Both the position numbers and the translations under genes were made by a program. Below the pieces are notes generated by a model, which searched no databases, had not been told where the DNA came from, and worked only from the letters and a program-made list of their open reading frames with translations. DNA of 64,000 nt, from assembly GCF_030546745.1 (NCBI RefSeq), contig NZ_JAUOPD010000009.1, positions 1 through 64,000 on the forward strand, given 5' to 3'. The number at the start of each line of letters is the position of its first letter. Position 1 is the stretch's first letter. The DNA is from Thalassotalea sp. 1_MG-2023. GTDB taxonomy: Bacteria; Pseudomonadota; Gammaproteobacteria; Enterobacterales; Alteromonadaceae. Shown in pieces: positions 37,218 to 46,153 of the stretch.

Positions 37218-38285
37218 ATGATGAAAAGTATAAAAACAACAATCGTGTTAATGTTTACAACGTGGTTTGTACAGGCGAGTCAAGCAGAAAGCCAAGGCTT
37301 AGCAAAACATTTGAGCACTGTTGAGGCACCAATACCTATTAAACGCATCAACCCTAAATATCCTATATCTGCAGCAAGACAGGGAAGAACGGGTTGGGCG
37401 ACTTTTAGTTTTGTGATCGAAAAAAATGGATCTGTTTCAAACATCGTGAAATTGGACTCATCCGGCAGCAAAGATTTCGAACGGGAGTCTTTAAAAGCAA
37501 TAAAACATTGGAAATATAAGCCCGCAATGGAAAATGGCGAACCTATTCAACGTTGCGTCAATACTGTTCAGCTAGATTTTAAAATGTCAGCTAACGCTGG
37601 AGAAGATGGAGTTCGTCGACGTTTTATGAAAAAGTATCGCTTAGCACTAGAAGCGTTAGAAGAAAAGAAAATAACGGCTGTTGAGCAGTATATCGATGAA
37701 ATGTCGTCGTTTAATAATCGCTATGCGTCTGAAAGCAATTTACTGAATTTGCTAAAAGCCAGATACAATGAAGCAATCGATAATAAGCAATTACAATTCA
37801 CGTATTTATCAAAGGTTCAGTTTAATTACGGTAAAGACAAAGGTGTACAATATAAATTAGCGTTAACGCATAATAAACTCGTATTAGCTGTGCAATTAAA
37901 TCAATTAAACAAAGCGTTAATGCTTTTAGATGCATTAACAGCAATGCCTTTAAACGAGCAACAAAAGTTAACTTACCAACAACTTGAACAAAATATTCAC
38001 AATACCATTAAGAGTGACAAAACGATCGTGGTCAAAGGGGCGTTACATCAAGCACCGTTTTGGAATTTTACCCCTGTTCGTAATAATTTTTCGATAGTTA
38101 ATGTTTCTGGGTTACTGACTAAAATGGACGTGCGTTGTGCCAATAAATACCACTCTTACACTGTGAATGAGCAATCTACGTGGCAAATACCTGAAAATTG
38201 GCAAGGGTGTAATGTTATTTTATATGGTCAATCAGGGACTACGTTTGATTTTGTCGAGTTATCTGAAGTGGCTAACGAAGCGTAA
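37218..38285 (+). CDS. Periplasmic protein with N-terminal TonB_C domain
   Basis: A 355-residue exported protein: signal peptide (TTIVLMFTTWFVQASQAES), then a TonB C-terminal-type domain at about residues 40-115: RINPKYPISAARQGRTGWAT, FSFVIEKNGSVSNIVKL and FERESLKAIKHWKYKPAMEN. Normal TonB has an anchor, a Pro-rich rod and this domain at the very end; here it follows the signal directly and a helical TPR-like region (about 125-265) and a beta-like tail come after. It therefore cannot be a classical energy transducer and may act at the envelope by protein binding. A double ATG (37218/37221) leaves the start open by one codon. Confidence 0.75.
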   Translation: MMKSIKTTIVLMFTTWFVQASQAESQGLAKHLSTVEAPIPIKRINPKYPISAARQGRTGWATFSFVIEKNGSVSNIVKLDSSGSKDFERESLKAIKHWKYKPAMENGEPIQRCVNTVQLDFKMSANAGEDGVRRRFMKKYRLALEALEEKKITAVEQYIDEMSSFNNRYASESNLLNLLKARYNEAIDNKQLQFTYLSKVQFNYGKDKGVQYKLALTHNKLVLAVQLNQLNKALMLLDALTAMPLNEQQKLTYQQLEQNIHNTIKSDKTIVVKGALHQAPFWNFTPVRNNFSIVNVSGLLTKMDVRCANKYHSYTVNEQSTWQIPENWQGCNVILYGQSGTTFDFVELSEVANEA

Positions 38286-38401
38286 AGGTTAATTTCTGTT
38301 TGTTTGTTATAACAGCAAATGACAATGGGTGATCAAAAAGTATTGTTTTAATGTTCAGCCAATGGGTAAAATAACGCTAATAAAATATGTAAGTAACTAC
38401 T

Positions 38402-38878
38402 ATGTCAGACAATTTGTTTTTTCAAACGCAATATAAATTAGATAAAGCGTATTATACCGAATGTTTTGAACAGTCTTCTCAACAAGAGCAGGGTTGGCAA
38501 AAGTACCGTAAAGCGATGATGTTAAGCGGTATTGGTGCAATTTTGATTCTGCTTACTGATATTTTGCCTTATGCTGCTTGGTTTTTGTTTATTTTAGGTG
38601 TAGTTGAAGCGTTAAGTGTTAAATACAAAAAGCCGTGGTGGATCACCCGACAAATGTGGAGTCAGGCGGCCAATAATACTGTTCATTTAACCGTGGATCA
38701 TCGTGGTTTTACCACTACGTTAACGGGTGTTAAGCAACATACTGCTTGGCAAGATATCAACAATATTAAAATGACTGAGAAAGGTTGGGTATTAGAAACC
38801 GATAAAGGTAAACAATATTTATCATCACAATCTTTGTCACCAGAAGTGAGCACTGTATTAGCTGAGAAAGCAAAGTAA
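38402..38878 (+). CDS. YcxB-like membrane protein
   Basis: A 158-residue protein with two membrane helices (about 40-75: AMMLSGIGAILILLTDILPY, then WFLFILGVVEALSV) and a C-terminal soluble domain: HLTVDHRGFTTTLTGVKQHT and AWQDINNIKMTEKGWVLETD. That last block is the YcxB-like C-terminal pattern, PH-like in fold. Function unknown. It stands alone in a region without other clear co-directional partners. Confidence 0.65.
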   Translation: MSDNLFFQTQYKLDKAYYTECFEQSSQQEQGWQKYRKAMMLSGIGAILILLTDILPYAAWFLFILGVVEALSVKYKKPWWITRQMWSQAANNTVHLTVDHRGFTTTLTGVKQHTAWQDINNIKMTEKGWVLETDKGKQYLSSQSLSPEVSTVLAEKAK

Positions 38879-38934
38879 GTTAACACTATACGGTTTACAT
38901 AATTTTTAATTTCAACAGCACTAATAAGTAAATA

Positions 38935-38988
38935 AATCTATAGATTGAAATTAATCCTATTGATTAGAAGTGCCAAGTTTAGTGCCAA
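38935..38988. promoter_or_regulatory. Palindrome and direct repeat upstream of the iron transporter
   Basis: AATCTATAGATT (38935-38946) is a perfect 12-base palindrome. AGTGCCAA occurs twice, at 38969-38976 and 38981-38988, 12 bases apart. They lie 170-230 bases before fbpA. Function unknown. Confidence 0.35.
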
Positions 38989-39072
38989 TTTTCTTCACTT
39001 GAAATCAATATTTTTGCATCTTTGAAGTACTTTAATGGTTATCAAAAAAAATGGAGATACACCATTAGTAAA

Positions 39073-39087
39073 TGAGAATAATTCTCA
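39073..39087. promoter_or_regulatory. Fur box upstream of fbpA
   Basis: TGAGAATAATTCTCA is a perfect 7-1-7 inverted repeat of the Fur type. It sits just before a candidate -35 (TTGACT, 39094-39099) with a weak -10 (TAGTCT, 39117-39122), 74 bases before the iron-binding protein gene. Confidence 0.75.
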
Positions 39088-39160
39088 GAAACCTTGACTC
39101 ACCATGCTAATCTGATTAGTCTTGCTGCATTATTTTTCCAGTATTGGTTGAGACCTTGTT

Positions 39161-40174
39161 ATGTTAAAAAACACACTGATAAAATTTACGGTATTAGCGA
39201 GTTGCTTTTTACCATTTACCTCCGTTCATGCTAATGAGGAAGTAAATGTTTACTCGTATCGTCAAGCTAACTTAGTAAAACCACTTTTTGATGTTTTTAC
39301 CAAAAGTACTGGTATTAAAGTCAATGTTGTATTTGCAAAAAAAGGGATGGCAGAACGGTTAGCACGTGAAGGTGAACATAGCCCGGCAGATGTCTTATTA
39401 ACAACCGATATCAGCCGATTAATTGCCCTACAAGATAAAGATTTAATACAGCCTGTTTCATCAACTGTGTTGGAATCGAATGTTCCTGCTCACCTTCAAG
39501 CAAATGATAATACTTGGTTTGCGTTAACAACACGTGTTAGAAATATATACTCTTCGAAACGCTTAGGTAATATCAACGTAAATTATGAAGATCTTGCAGA
39601 TCCTAAATGGCAAGGACGAATTTGTACCCGAAGTGGTAAGCACCCGTACACAGTTGCGTTAGTTGCATCGATGATAGCAGAACATGGTGAGCAGAAAACA
39701 CTTGAATGGTTAAATGGTTTTAAAGCAAATTTAGCGAGAAAGCCTCAGGGTAATGACCGTGGTCAGGTTCAAGCTATTCACCAAAACTTATGTGATTTAA
39801 GTTTAGGTAACAGTTACTATTTCGGAAAAATGTTAACCAACCCAGAGCAAAAAGTATGGGCTGACGCGGTTAATATTAACTTTCCTAACCAAAATAACCG
39901 TGGCGCACATATCAATATATCTGGCGTAGCTATGGCAAAACATGCACCAAACCGTGACAACGCACTTGCGTTGATGGAATTTTTGATTTCAGAACAAGCA
40001 CAGCAAATGTATGCTGAAGCTAATATGGAGTATCCGGTGAGAAAAGGTGTGCCATTAGCAGAGTTGGTTGCGTCTTGGGGGAATTATAAAGCGGATGATT
40101 TACCGTTAGCTACAATTGCAAAACACCGTAAAGCTGCAATTTCTTTGCTAGATCAGGCTAAATTTGATTTGTGA
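39161..40174 (+). CDS. fbpA: Ferric iron ABC transporter, periplasmic binding protein
   Basis: A 337-residue exported protein: signal peptide ending VHANEE, then EVNVYSYRQANLVKPLFDVF, the family start of FbpA/FutA. GNSYYFGKM supplies the tyrosine pair used to bind Fe3+, and YSSKRLG, YPVRKGV are other family blocks. It captures ferric iron in the periplasm and delivers it to the permease. First gene of a three-gene operon, with the Fur box upstream. Its stop overlaps the next start by four bases. Confidence 0.93.
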   Translation: MLKNTLIKFTVLASCFLPFTSVHANEEVNVYSYRQANLVKPLFDVFTKSTGIKVNVVFAKKGMAERLAREGEHSPADVLLTTDISRLIALQDKDLIQPVSSTVLESNVPAHLQANDNTWFALTTRVRNIYSSKRLGNINVNYEDLADPKWQGRICTRSGKHPYTVALVASMIAEHGEQKTLEWLNGFKANLARKPQGNDRGQVQAIHQNLCDLSLGNSYYFGKMLTNPEQKVWADAVNINFPNQNNRGAHINISGVAMAKHAPNRDNALALMEFLISEQAQQMYAEANMEYPVRKGVPLAELVASWGNYKADDLPLATIAKHRKAAISLLDQAKFDL

Positions 40175-41790
40175 TCTCTCGCGTTAAATATCCTGTTTGG
40201 TCTGCAACAAGTTGGCTAATTGCATTGGCGTTAATGACGCCAATTGCAGTAATGTTTTTTTCAGGTATCGCAGCTAATAGCGATACCTTTTTACATTTAT
40301 GGCGAACTGTTTTACCTGATTATGTATTAAACACTGTATTGTTAGCAGTGTATGTGGTGGTACTTGTCATCTTATTTGGTGTGCCTAGTGCTGCTTTAAT
40401 TAGCTTAACGAATCTAAAAACACGCGGTGTACTTCGTTGGTTACTGTTATTGCCGCTTGCAATGCCCGCTTATGTAATTGCTTATTTGTATACTGATTTA
40501 TTTGATTATGCGGGACCCATACAGCGCTATTTACGCGCACTTTTTTCGTGGCAATCACCAGCTGATTATTGGTTTTTTGATTTAAGAACCTTAACAGGCG
40601 CAGCAGTGATGATCGCCTTAGTGTTATTTCCCTATGTGTATATGCTGACAAGAACAGCGTTTGAATATCAAGATCAACAACTTGTGAAAGCGGCCCGTTC
40701 ATTGGGCCTGAGCTCACGTCAATGCTTTTTCAAGGTCACACTCCCACTTGCCCGACCAGCAATTGCTATTTCAGCTAGCTTTGTATTAATGGAAACCTTG
40801 GCCGATTTTGCCACGGTGCAGTATTTCGCAGTTAATACGTTAACAACCGCAATATACGATACCTGGTTGGAATATGGTGAATTATCAACTGCCAATGCAC
40901 TTGCGAGTATTTTGATGGTGATGGTGCTGTTAACGGTAGCTGCAGAATATCGAGCAAGGGCACATCAACGACATCAATCAAAAAATAAACAAACCAGTAA
41001 GGTGCGTATTTCACTGACAACCCGTCAACATATAATAGGGGGGATCTATTGTTGGTTTCTGGTGATTGCTGGTTTTCTTCTCCCTTTTATTTTATTAGTA
41101 GATATGGCGGTTCAGTATTTTGAGCAAACAAGCTTAGCAGGTTTGTGGCATGCAGGTTTGAATAGTTTAGAGGTATCGATTTATGTTGCAACCGTGGCAA
41201 CATTGATAGCTGTTCTGTTAGGGTTATATCGTCGGTTAAGTGGTGTAAAAAATTGTGCAATACCACTACAAATTTCTGGCTTTGGTTATGCTGTACCTGG
41301 AACCGTCCTAGCAATGGCTATGTTAGCAACTTTTGGGCCTTTAGATCATTGGCTGAACGATGTTGCTAAATGGCTTGAAGTACCTATGCCTGGGCTATTG
41401 TTGTCAGGAAGTCTATTTGCCATTATTTTTGCATTAGTGACGCGCTTCGCTGCGATAGCAAATGGTACGATTGCCAGCGGACTTACCAAAATTCCGAAGT
41501 CTTTGGATCAGGCGCCTGCAAGTTTAGGCGTGAGTAAATGGCAAAGTATTCTCACCGTACATTTACCGTTATTGAAATCCTCCATTATGGTTGCTTGGCT
41601 ATTAGTGTTTGTAGAAGCAATGAAAGAGTTACCCGCGGTTTTGGTTTTACGACCTTTTAATTTTGATACACTAAGTACTCAAGTATACCAAATGATTTCA
41701 GATGAAAGGTTAGAGCAAGGGGCTATAGGCGCTCTCTTCATCGTATTATTTGGTTTATTACCTATTATCGTACTTAATAAAAAAGAGTAA
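40171..41790 (+). CDS. fbpB: Ferric iron ABC transporter, permease
   Basis: A 539-residue inner-membrane protein that is a fused double permease with two BPD_transp domains, about 12 membrane helices. EAA-type loops that contact the ATPase are at about residues 170-195 (KAARSLGLSSRQCFFKVTLP) and 445-470 (QAPASLGVSKWQSILTVHLP). GTG start at 40171 overlaps the fbpA stop as GTGA, indicating coupling. The subunit forms the channel for Fe3+ and pairs with FbpC. Confidence 0.93.
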   Translation: MISRVKYPVWSATSWLIALALMTPIAVMFFSGIAANSDTFLHLWRTVLPDYVLNTVLLAVYVVVLVILFGVPSAALISLTNLKTRGVLRWLLLLPLAMPAYVIAYLYTDLFDYAGPIQRYLRALFSWQSPADYWFFDLRTLTGAAVMIALVLFPYVYMLTRTAFEYQDQQLVKAARSLGLSSRQCFFKVTLPLARPAIAISASFVLMETLADFATVQYFAVNTLTTAIYDTWLEYGELSTANALASILMVMVLLTVAAEYRARAHQRHQSKNKQTSKVRISLTTRQHIIGGIYCWFLVIAGFLLPFILLVDMAVQYFEQTSLAGLWHAGLNSLEVSIYVATVATLIAVLLGLYRRLSGVKNCAIPLQISGFGYAVPGTVLAMAMLATFGPLDHWLNDVAKWLEVPMPGLLLSGSLFAIIFALVTRFAAIANGTIASGLTKIPKSLDQAPASLGVSKWQSILTVHLPLLKSSIMVAWLLVFVEAMKELPAVLVLRPFNFDTLSTQVYQMISDERLEQGAIGALFIVLFGLLPIIVLNKKE

Positions 41791-41795
41791 TAGCG

Positions 41796-42851
41796 TTGAG
41801 TGAAATATTAAAAGTTCAAGACTTATCCGTTGAACTTCAACAAAAGCATATACTTTCTGATGTGAATTTTTCGCTCTATTCCGGTGAAATTTTAGGCTTG
41901 GTTGGCCCAAGCGGTTGTGGGAAAACAACCTTGTTAAATGCTATTGCAGGCTTTGTTGACTTTACTAAAGGGCAAGTAATAATTGATGGTGTTACGATCA
42001 GCTCCTCACATTCTGTGCCAGCTGAAAAACGTAATGTAGGGGTTATTTTTCAAGATTATGCATTGTTCCCACATTTAACGGTTAAGAAAAATATCGCGTT
42101 TGGTATCAGTAAGTTAGCTAAACAAAAACAGCAGCAACGTATTGATGAATTATTAACGTTATTAAAATTAACAGAACAGGAACAACAATACCCTCATCAA
42201 TTGTCTGGAGGCCAACAACAGCGTGTAGCAATTGCACGAGCATTAGCGGTTAGGCCGTCAATTTTGTTATTAGATGAACCTTTTTCAAATATTGATACCA
42301 GATTAAGAAATAGCTTAATGATTGAGTTACGTGCGTTACTCAAGTCATTAAATATTAGTGCTATTTTCGTCACTCATAATAAAGACGAAGTGTTTTCTTT
42401 TGCCGATAAAATCGCTTTGATACATCAAGGGAATATTATTCAATATGGTACACCTAGGGCAGTATTTGATCAGCCAAAAAGTTGGCATGTGGCTGACTTT
42501 TTACAAATTGGCAGTTGGCTACCAATCACGCGTAATGGCGACAAAATATCTACTGCGCTCGGCGAGATAACTACTATTGAAAACACGAATATTAACGAAC
42601 AACAACAAGTTATATTAGTAAAACCGCAATACTTAACACTATCTTCTGCAGCACCGAACTGTGTGGTTAAACATGTATCTTTTACCGAACAAGGCTACCA
42701 CTATACGTTAAGTAGCATTAATCAAGATGACGACTTATCTTTTGACGAGCTTAGTTTCTATAGCGACACTTTATTAACCATTGAGCAAAAAATTTCAGTG
42801 ATACTTGAACCACATGAATATCAATTGTTCTTGAAGCCTTGTCATCAGTAG
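41796..42851 (+). CDS. fbpC: Ferric iron ABC transporter, ATP-binding protein
   Basis: A 351-residue ATPase with Walker A GPSGCGKTT, Q-loop FQDYALFPH, signature LSGGQQQRVAIARAL, Walker B ILLLDEPFSNID and switch His in FVTHNKDE. Residues 240-351 form a C-terminal regulatory TOBE-like region. It powers ferric iron uptake through FbpB. The start is TTG at 41796, five bases after the fbpB stop, which is unusual but gives a normal N-terminus (MSEILKVQDLSVEL). Confidence 0.93.
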   Translation: MSEILKVQDLSVELQQKHILSDVNFSLYSGEILGLVGPSGCGKTTLLNAIAGFVDFTKGQVIIDGVTISSSHSVPAEKRNVGVIFQDYALFPHLTVKKNIAFGISKLAKQKQQQRIDELLTLLKLTEQEQQYPHQLSGGQQQRVAIARALAVRPSILLLDEPFSNIDTRLRNSLMIELRALLKSLNISAIFVTHNKDEVFSFADKIALIHQGNIIQYGTPRAVFDQPKSWHVADFLQIGSWLPITRNGDKISTALGEITTIENTNINEQQQVILVKPQYLTLSSAAPNCVVKHVSFTEQGYHYTLSSINQDDDLSFDELSFYSDTLLTIEQKISVILEPHEYQLFLKPCHQ

Positions 42852-43030
42852 ACGTTTATAGCGCATATTGAAAATGTTTTTATAAGCTTTTAAGTCTTGA
42901 TGATAAGGTTTACGCTATGATTTTAATCGGTATTTCTAATGCTATTAATGTGTAGTTCATTGACAAAATGCCGTAAATCATAGAATGTAATTGAGGAATA
43001 ACCGGATACGAATAAATAGGCAAAAGGAAT

Positions 43031-44923
43031 ATGCAGTTGTTATCTCAGTTTTATAACGACAATGCTACAGAATTAGCGCAGCAATACCTTTCAAAATCAT
43101 TTGATGAGGTACATCAAAGCTGGTCTCAATTTTTGCCATCAATTATTGAAAACCCTAATGCCCGCATTCTAGATATTGGAGCAGGCTCTGGGCGAGATGT
43201 TAAACACCTTGCTGAGTTAGCCGCCAAAACACATACCGCAAAAAATAATATTCAAATCTTTGCTGCCGAGCCAGCAAAAGCACTATCTCAACTTGGTCAA
43301 AAAACAACCCAAGGCTTAAATGTAAAATGGCTGGAAGACTCGCTTCCTGCATTAAGTAACGTAACTAAACAAGAAGTCAGTTTTGATTTGATTTTACTGA
43401 GCGCAGTGTGGATGCATATCCCGCCTAGTGATCGCGCACGTTCAATTCGTAAACTCGCCAACCTACTCAAACCTGGTGGAAAATTAATAATTTCTTTACG
43501 TCATGGGCAAACAGATGATGAGTGTAAGCAACGTAAAATGCATCATGTTTGTGCGGACGAATTAAAGAAATTAGCGACTGAAGTGGGGTTGTTCACTAAA
43601 TTAGAAACGCCTAAAGAAGAAGATAAGCTAGGTAGAAATCACGTATCTTGGCAAACTTTGGTATTACAAATGCCTGATGATGGCTCTGGTGCATTCCCCT
43701 TTATTCGCCACGTAGCAATTAATGATGGTAAGTCGGCAACACACAAACTTGCTTTGTTAAGAGTGTTACTCCGAATTGCTGATGGTCACCCTGGTGCTGT
43801 ATTACGAAGAGAGTCATGTCAATTTGGTGATAGAGTTATTTTACCCGTTGGACTCGTTGCGCTTTATTGGTGTCATCAATATAAAGATTTAATAGATACG
43901 CACCAGTTATACCAAACTCCCAATAAAAGCCCGAATATGGGTTTTATGAAACCTGATGGCTGGCATAAGTTAACACACCGCACCGCTTCAGATTATCGTA
44001 TTGGTAATTTATTTACGGGTGATGATGCTAAGGCACTATATAAAACCATCTCAGCAGCAGTAGGCAATATTAAAACCATGCCATGCCGCTTCATTACTTT
44101 ACCCAATAGCGATGAAACTGTATTCGAAGTTACTAGCAAATCAGTAAAAGCTAAAGATAGTATTTTTCTTGATTTAAACACACTTGAGCAATGGGGCGAA
44201 TTTTCACTACCTGAAACTACGTGGCTGGCTTTCAATCGTTATGCATGCTGGATAGAGCCTGTACTCGTAAGCGAATGGGTAAAAACCATGGCAAGTTATT
44301 CAGGGAATGTTGAATATAGCTCCCCTCAAAAACAATTTCACTTATATCAAGCTTTAAACTGGTTAGAACCTAAACGTACTACGGTAGAAGTTAGAAGCCG
44401 CTTCGAGCAACTTAAAATACAACAGCCGAATAGTGAACTGATGCAATGTGTGTGGTCTGCTAAATCATTAAAACAACATTACGATATTGACCATAGTATG
44501 CCATTTGCTCGCTGGCCAAATAATGATCTTTGGAACTTATTACCAACAGACAGGAATGTTAATAATCAAAAAAGGGATCGATTGCCAACAGAGCATAAGT
44601 TAAAAACAGCAAAAGGTAGAATTCAACATTGGTGGTTAGAGGCTTGGCTTGAAAACAAAGGAAATAAAGATGCTAGTGTCAATGTAAATGAGGTAAATGA
44701 TATTTCTGCTAAATATGAAGTATTTCCACCCCCATATAGTACGCAAAGAAATAAAACCCTAAAAAATAACACTGAAAGTTCAATGTATAGACGTTTTTTT
44801 GCTGAAGCCAATATTGCTTTACCTGGATTAAATTCAAATAATTCATCAATAGATGATTTATTTGAAGCTTTAGTGGTGCAACGTGGAAGATTGAAAGAAA
44901 TGCAGCAATTAAGGGATTGGTAA
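43031..44923 (+). CDS. SAM methyltransferase-HNH nuclease fusion protein
   Basis: A 630-residue protein. Residues 1-215 are a class I SAM methyltransferase: motif I ARILDIGAGSGRDVKHL (44-60), an acidic FAAEPAK strand, DLILLSAVWMHIPPSDR and LLKPGGKLIISLRHGQTDDE. Residues 220-470 have no recognised domain (HVAINDGKSATHKLALLRVL, LPVGLVALYWCHQYKDLI, RYACWIEPVLVSEWVKTM). Residues 485-520 form an HNH motif of the HNH_4 kind: YDIDHSMPFARWPNNDLWNL then LPTDRNVNNQKRDRLP, with candidate metal/catalytic residues Asp487, His488, Asn502 and Asn511. A modifying and a cutting domain in one chain suggests a restriction- or defence-like activity, but the target of methylation is unknown, and small-molecule methylation is possible. 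No partner gene is adjacent. ATG 43031 follows AAAAGGAAT. Confidence 0.82.
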   Translation: MQLLSQFYNDNATELAQQYLSKSFDEVHQSWSQFLPSIIENPNARILDIGAGSGRDVKHLAELAAKTHTAKNNIQIFAAEPAKALSQLGQKTTQGLNVKWLEDSLPALSNVTKQEVSFDLILLSAVWMHIPPSDRARSIRKLANLLKPGGKLIISLRHGQTDDECKQRKMHHVCADELKKLATEVGLFTKLETPKEEDKLGRNHVSWQTLVLQMPDDGSGAFPFIRHVAINDGKSATHKLALLRVLLRIADGHPGAVLRRESCQFGDRVILPVGLVALYWCHQYKDLIDTHQLYQTPNKSPNMGFMKPDGWHKLTHRTASDYRIGNLFTGDDAKALYKTISAAVGNIKTMPCRFITLPNSDETVFEVTSKSVKAKDSIFLDLNTLEQWGEFSLPETTWLAFNRYACWIEPVLVSEWVKTMASYSGNVEYSSPQKQFHLYQALNWLEPKRTTVEVRSRFEQLKIQQPNSELMQCVWSAKSLKQHYDIDHSMPFARWPNNDLWNLLPTDRNVNNQKRDRLPTEHKLKTAKGRIQHWWLEAWLENKGNKDASVNVNEVNDISAKYEVFPPPYSTQRNKTLKNNTESSMYRRFFAEANIALPGLNSNNSSIDDLFEALVVQRGRLKEMQQLRDW

Positions 44924-45592
44924 ACGACAATTAAAATCTTACTGTTGAAAAAATAAAAGTAACACAACCTATTAAATGTAATAGAAAAATAGAAAAGTAC
45001 TCTTTTCACTTACAAATTAAACTTTAAGGTCCTTACTTTTGTCAGAATGATGGCTAGTGAATATGTAAACTTGAATGTTCCGGTTAGAGAAAAATTTCAA
45101 TTTCCATTTGAATATCTAAGGGAATTTATCAAACTGAACAGTTAACCTTTAATAAATATTAGTTATTCAGTGAATTAAACTTGTACCGTATTATGTATTA
45201 GACCCAAGTTAGATATTCATTTTATAACTCGAATTAGGCTCACTGAATAGACCTTGTTCAAGCATTGTATGACATATTTAGTAAAAGAGTTCACACCAAA
45301 GACTTTGAACTCTTTTAACCTAAAAGGAATGATGGCAAGCAGCTCGATTTATAGTAAAATTAAAATCTTATAGCAGTTTCATCGTTCTGGACATCCACTT
45401 CTGACACTAAAACCAGCAGTACTAATCAACTTTACAGGTTATTTTACCTAATTTAGTTAATTTTTTGGGCGAGAAAACCACAAAACTCCACAAAAACATA
45501 AACTTCCTTCTATCCCGCAATTTTATTGCTGATCACGCAGATCAAATAAGCAATTCTTTGCTTGACATACCTTTACTAGACTCACTAAACTG
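44924..45592. other. Long intergenic region before the dcw cluster
   Basis: No convincing gene is seen. A 32-codon open frame at 45047-45145 (starting MMASEYVNLNV) lacks a ribosome site. AAAAGAGTTCA (45283-45293) and TGAACTCTTTT (45306-45316) form an 11-base stem resembling a terminator but lie 360 bases after the nearest gene, so an unseen small RNA or gene remnant could end there. The right part carries the mra promoter region. Confidence 0.5.
45477..45491 (-). promoter_or_regulatory. Inverted pair of GTGG boxes upstream of mraZ
   Basis: CCAC at 45478-45481 and 45488-45491 read as GTGG twice on the minus strand, exactly 10 bases apart, the same spacing as the MraZ boxes downstream but in opposite orientation, about 110 bases further upstream. 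Possibly an auxiliary MraZ site; inference. Confidence 0.4.
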
Positions 45593-45624
45593 TATAAATG
45601 TGGAGAAAAGTGGTAAAAAGTGGA
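45593..45624 (+). promoter_or_regulatory. mra promoter -10 and MraZ operator (three GTGG boxes)
   Basis: TATAAA at 45593-45598 is a candidate -10. GTGGA (45600-45604), GTGGT (45610-45614) and GTGGA (45620-45624) are three direct repeats at exact 10-base spacing, the arrangement bound by MraZ rings, whose E. coli box is TGGGN with five-base spacers. They end 31 bases before the mraZ start, so MraZ would repress the whole cluster. Confidence 0.8.
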
Positions 45625-45655
45625 TCATAGAAGATCTTCAAATAAAAAAGGCAGC

Positions 45656-46114
45656 ATGTTTAGAGGCACCAGTTCAATCACGCTTGATAGTAAAAGCCGT
45701 ATCACGATACCAACAAAGTATCGCGAAGAGCTTGTGGCTGATTGTCAGGGAAAAATGGTGTGTACAGTAGATATACAACATGCGTGCTTATTGCTATATC
45801 CACTTCCTGAATGGGAAGAAATTGAATTAAAACTTTGTGGGCTTTCGAGTATGAACCCACAAGAACGTTTATTACAGCAAGTATTGCTGGGAAATGCGTC
45901 AGACTGTGAGATGGATAAGAGTGGTCGCTTATTAATCAATGGTCCGTTACGCAATCATGCTGGTCTCGACAAAAACGTGATGTTAGTCGGTCAGCTGAAA
46001 AAGTTCGAAATTTGGAGCGAACAAGCATGGCAAAGCCAAATGCAGCAAGGCATTGCCAAAATACAGTCAGGTGAAATTGAATTAACAGAGCGTTTGCTCG
46101 ACCTGTCTTTATAA
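45656..46114 (+). CDS. mraZ: Transcriptional regulator MraZ
   Basis: A 152-residue AbrB-like DNA-binding protein, the normal length. The two half-domains show TSSITLDSKSRITIPTKYRE and CEMDKSGRLLINGPLRNHAG, with the D-x-K-x-R motif twice. It forms rings that bind the repeats upstream and repress the dcw operon. The frame opens at 45620, inside the operator, but family starts are MFRG, so ATG 45656 (with AAGG upstream) is correct. First gene of the cluster. Confidence 0.95.
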   Translation: MFRGTSSITLDSKSRITIPTKYREELVADCQGKMVCTVDIQHACLLLYPLPEWEEIELKLCGLSSMNPQERLLQQVLLGNASDCEMDKSGRLLINGPLRNHAGLDKNVMLVGQLKKFEIWSEQAWQSQMQQGIAKIQSGEIELTERLLDLSL

Positions 46115-46153
46115 CAAAAGAATTCATTACAACTAAAACGGCGTTTATTTAAA

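Noticed and set aside
37218-38285. Classical TonB
   Set aside because: The TonB_C domain is at the N-terminal side right after a cleavable signal and no Pro-rich rod or C-terminal placement is seen.
38879-39160. Riboswitch or small RNA before fbpA
   Set aside because: Repeats and a Fur box explain the visible structure; no known riboswitch motif was recognised.
45465-45770. 101-codon open frame before and across the mraZ start
   Set aside because: It starts with TTG in the promoter region, runs over the MraZ operator and overlaps mraZ in another frame; no family resemblance.
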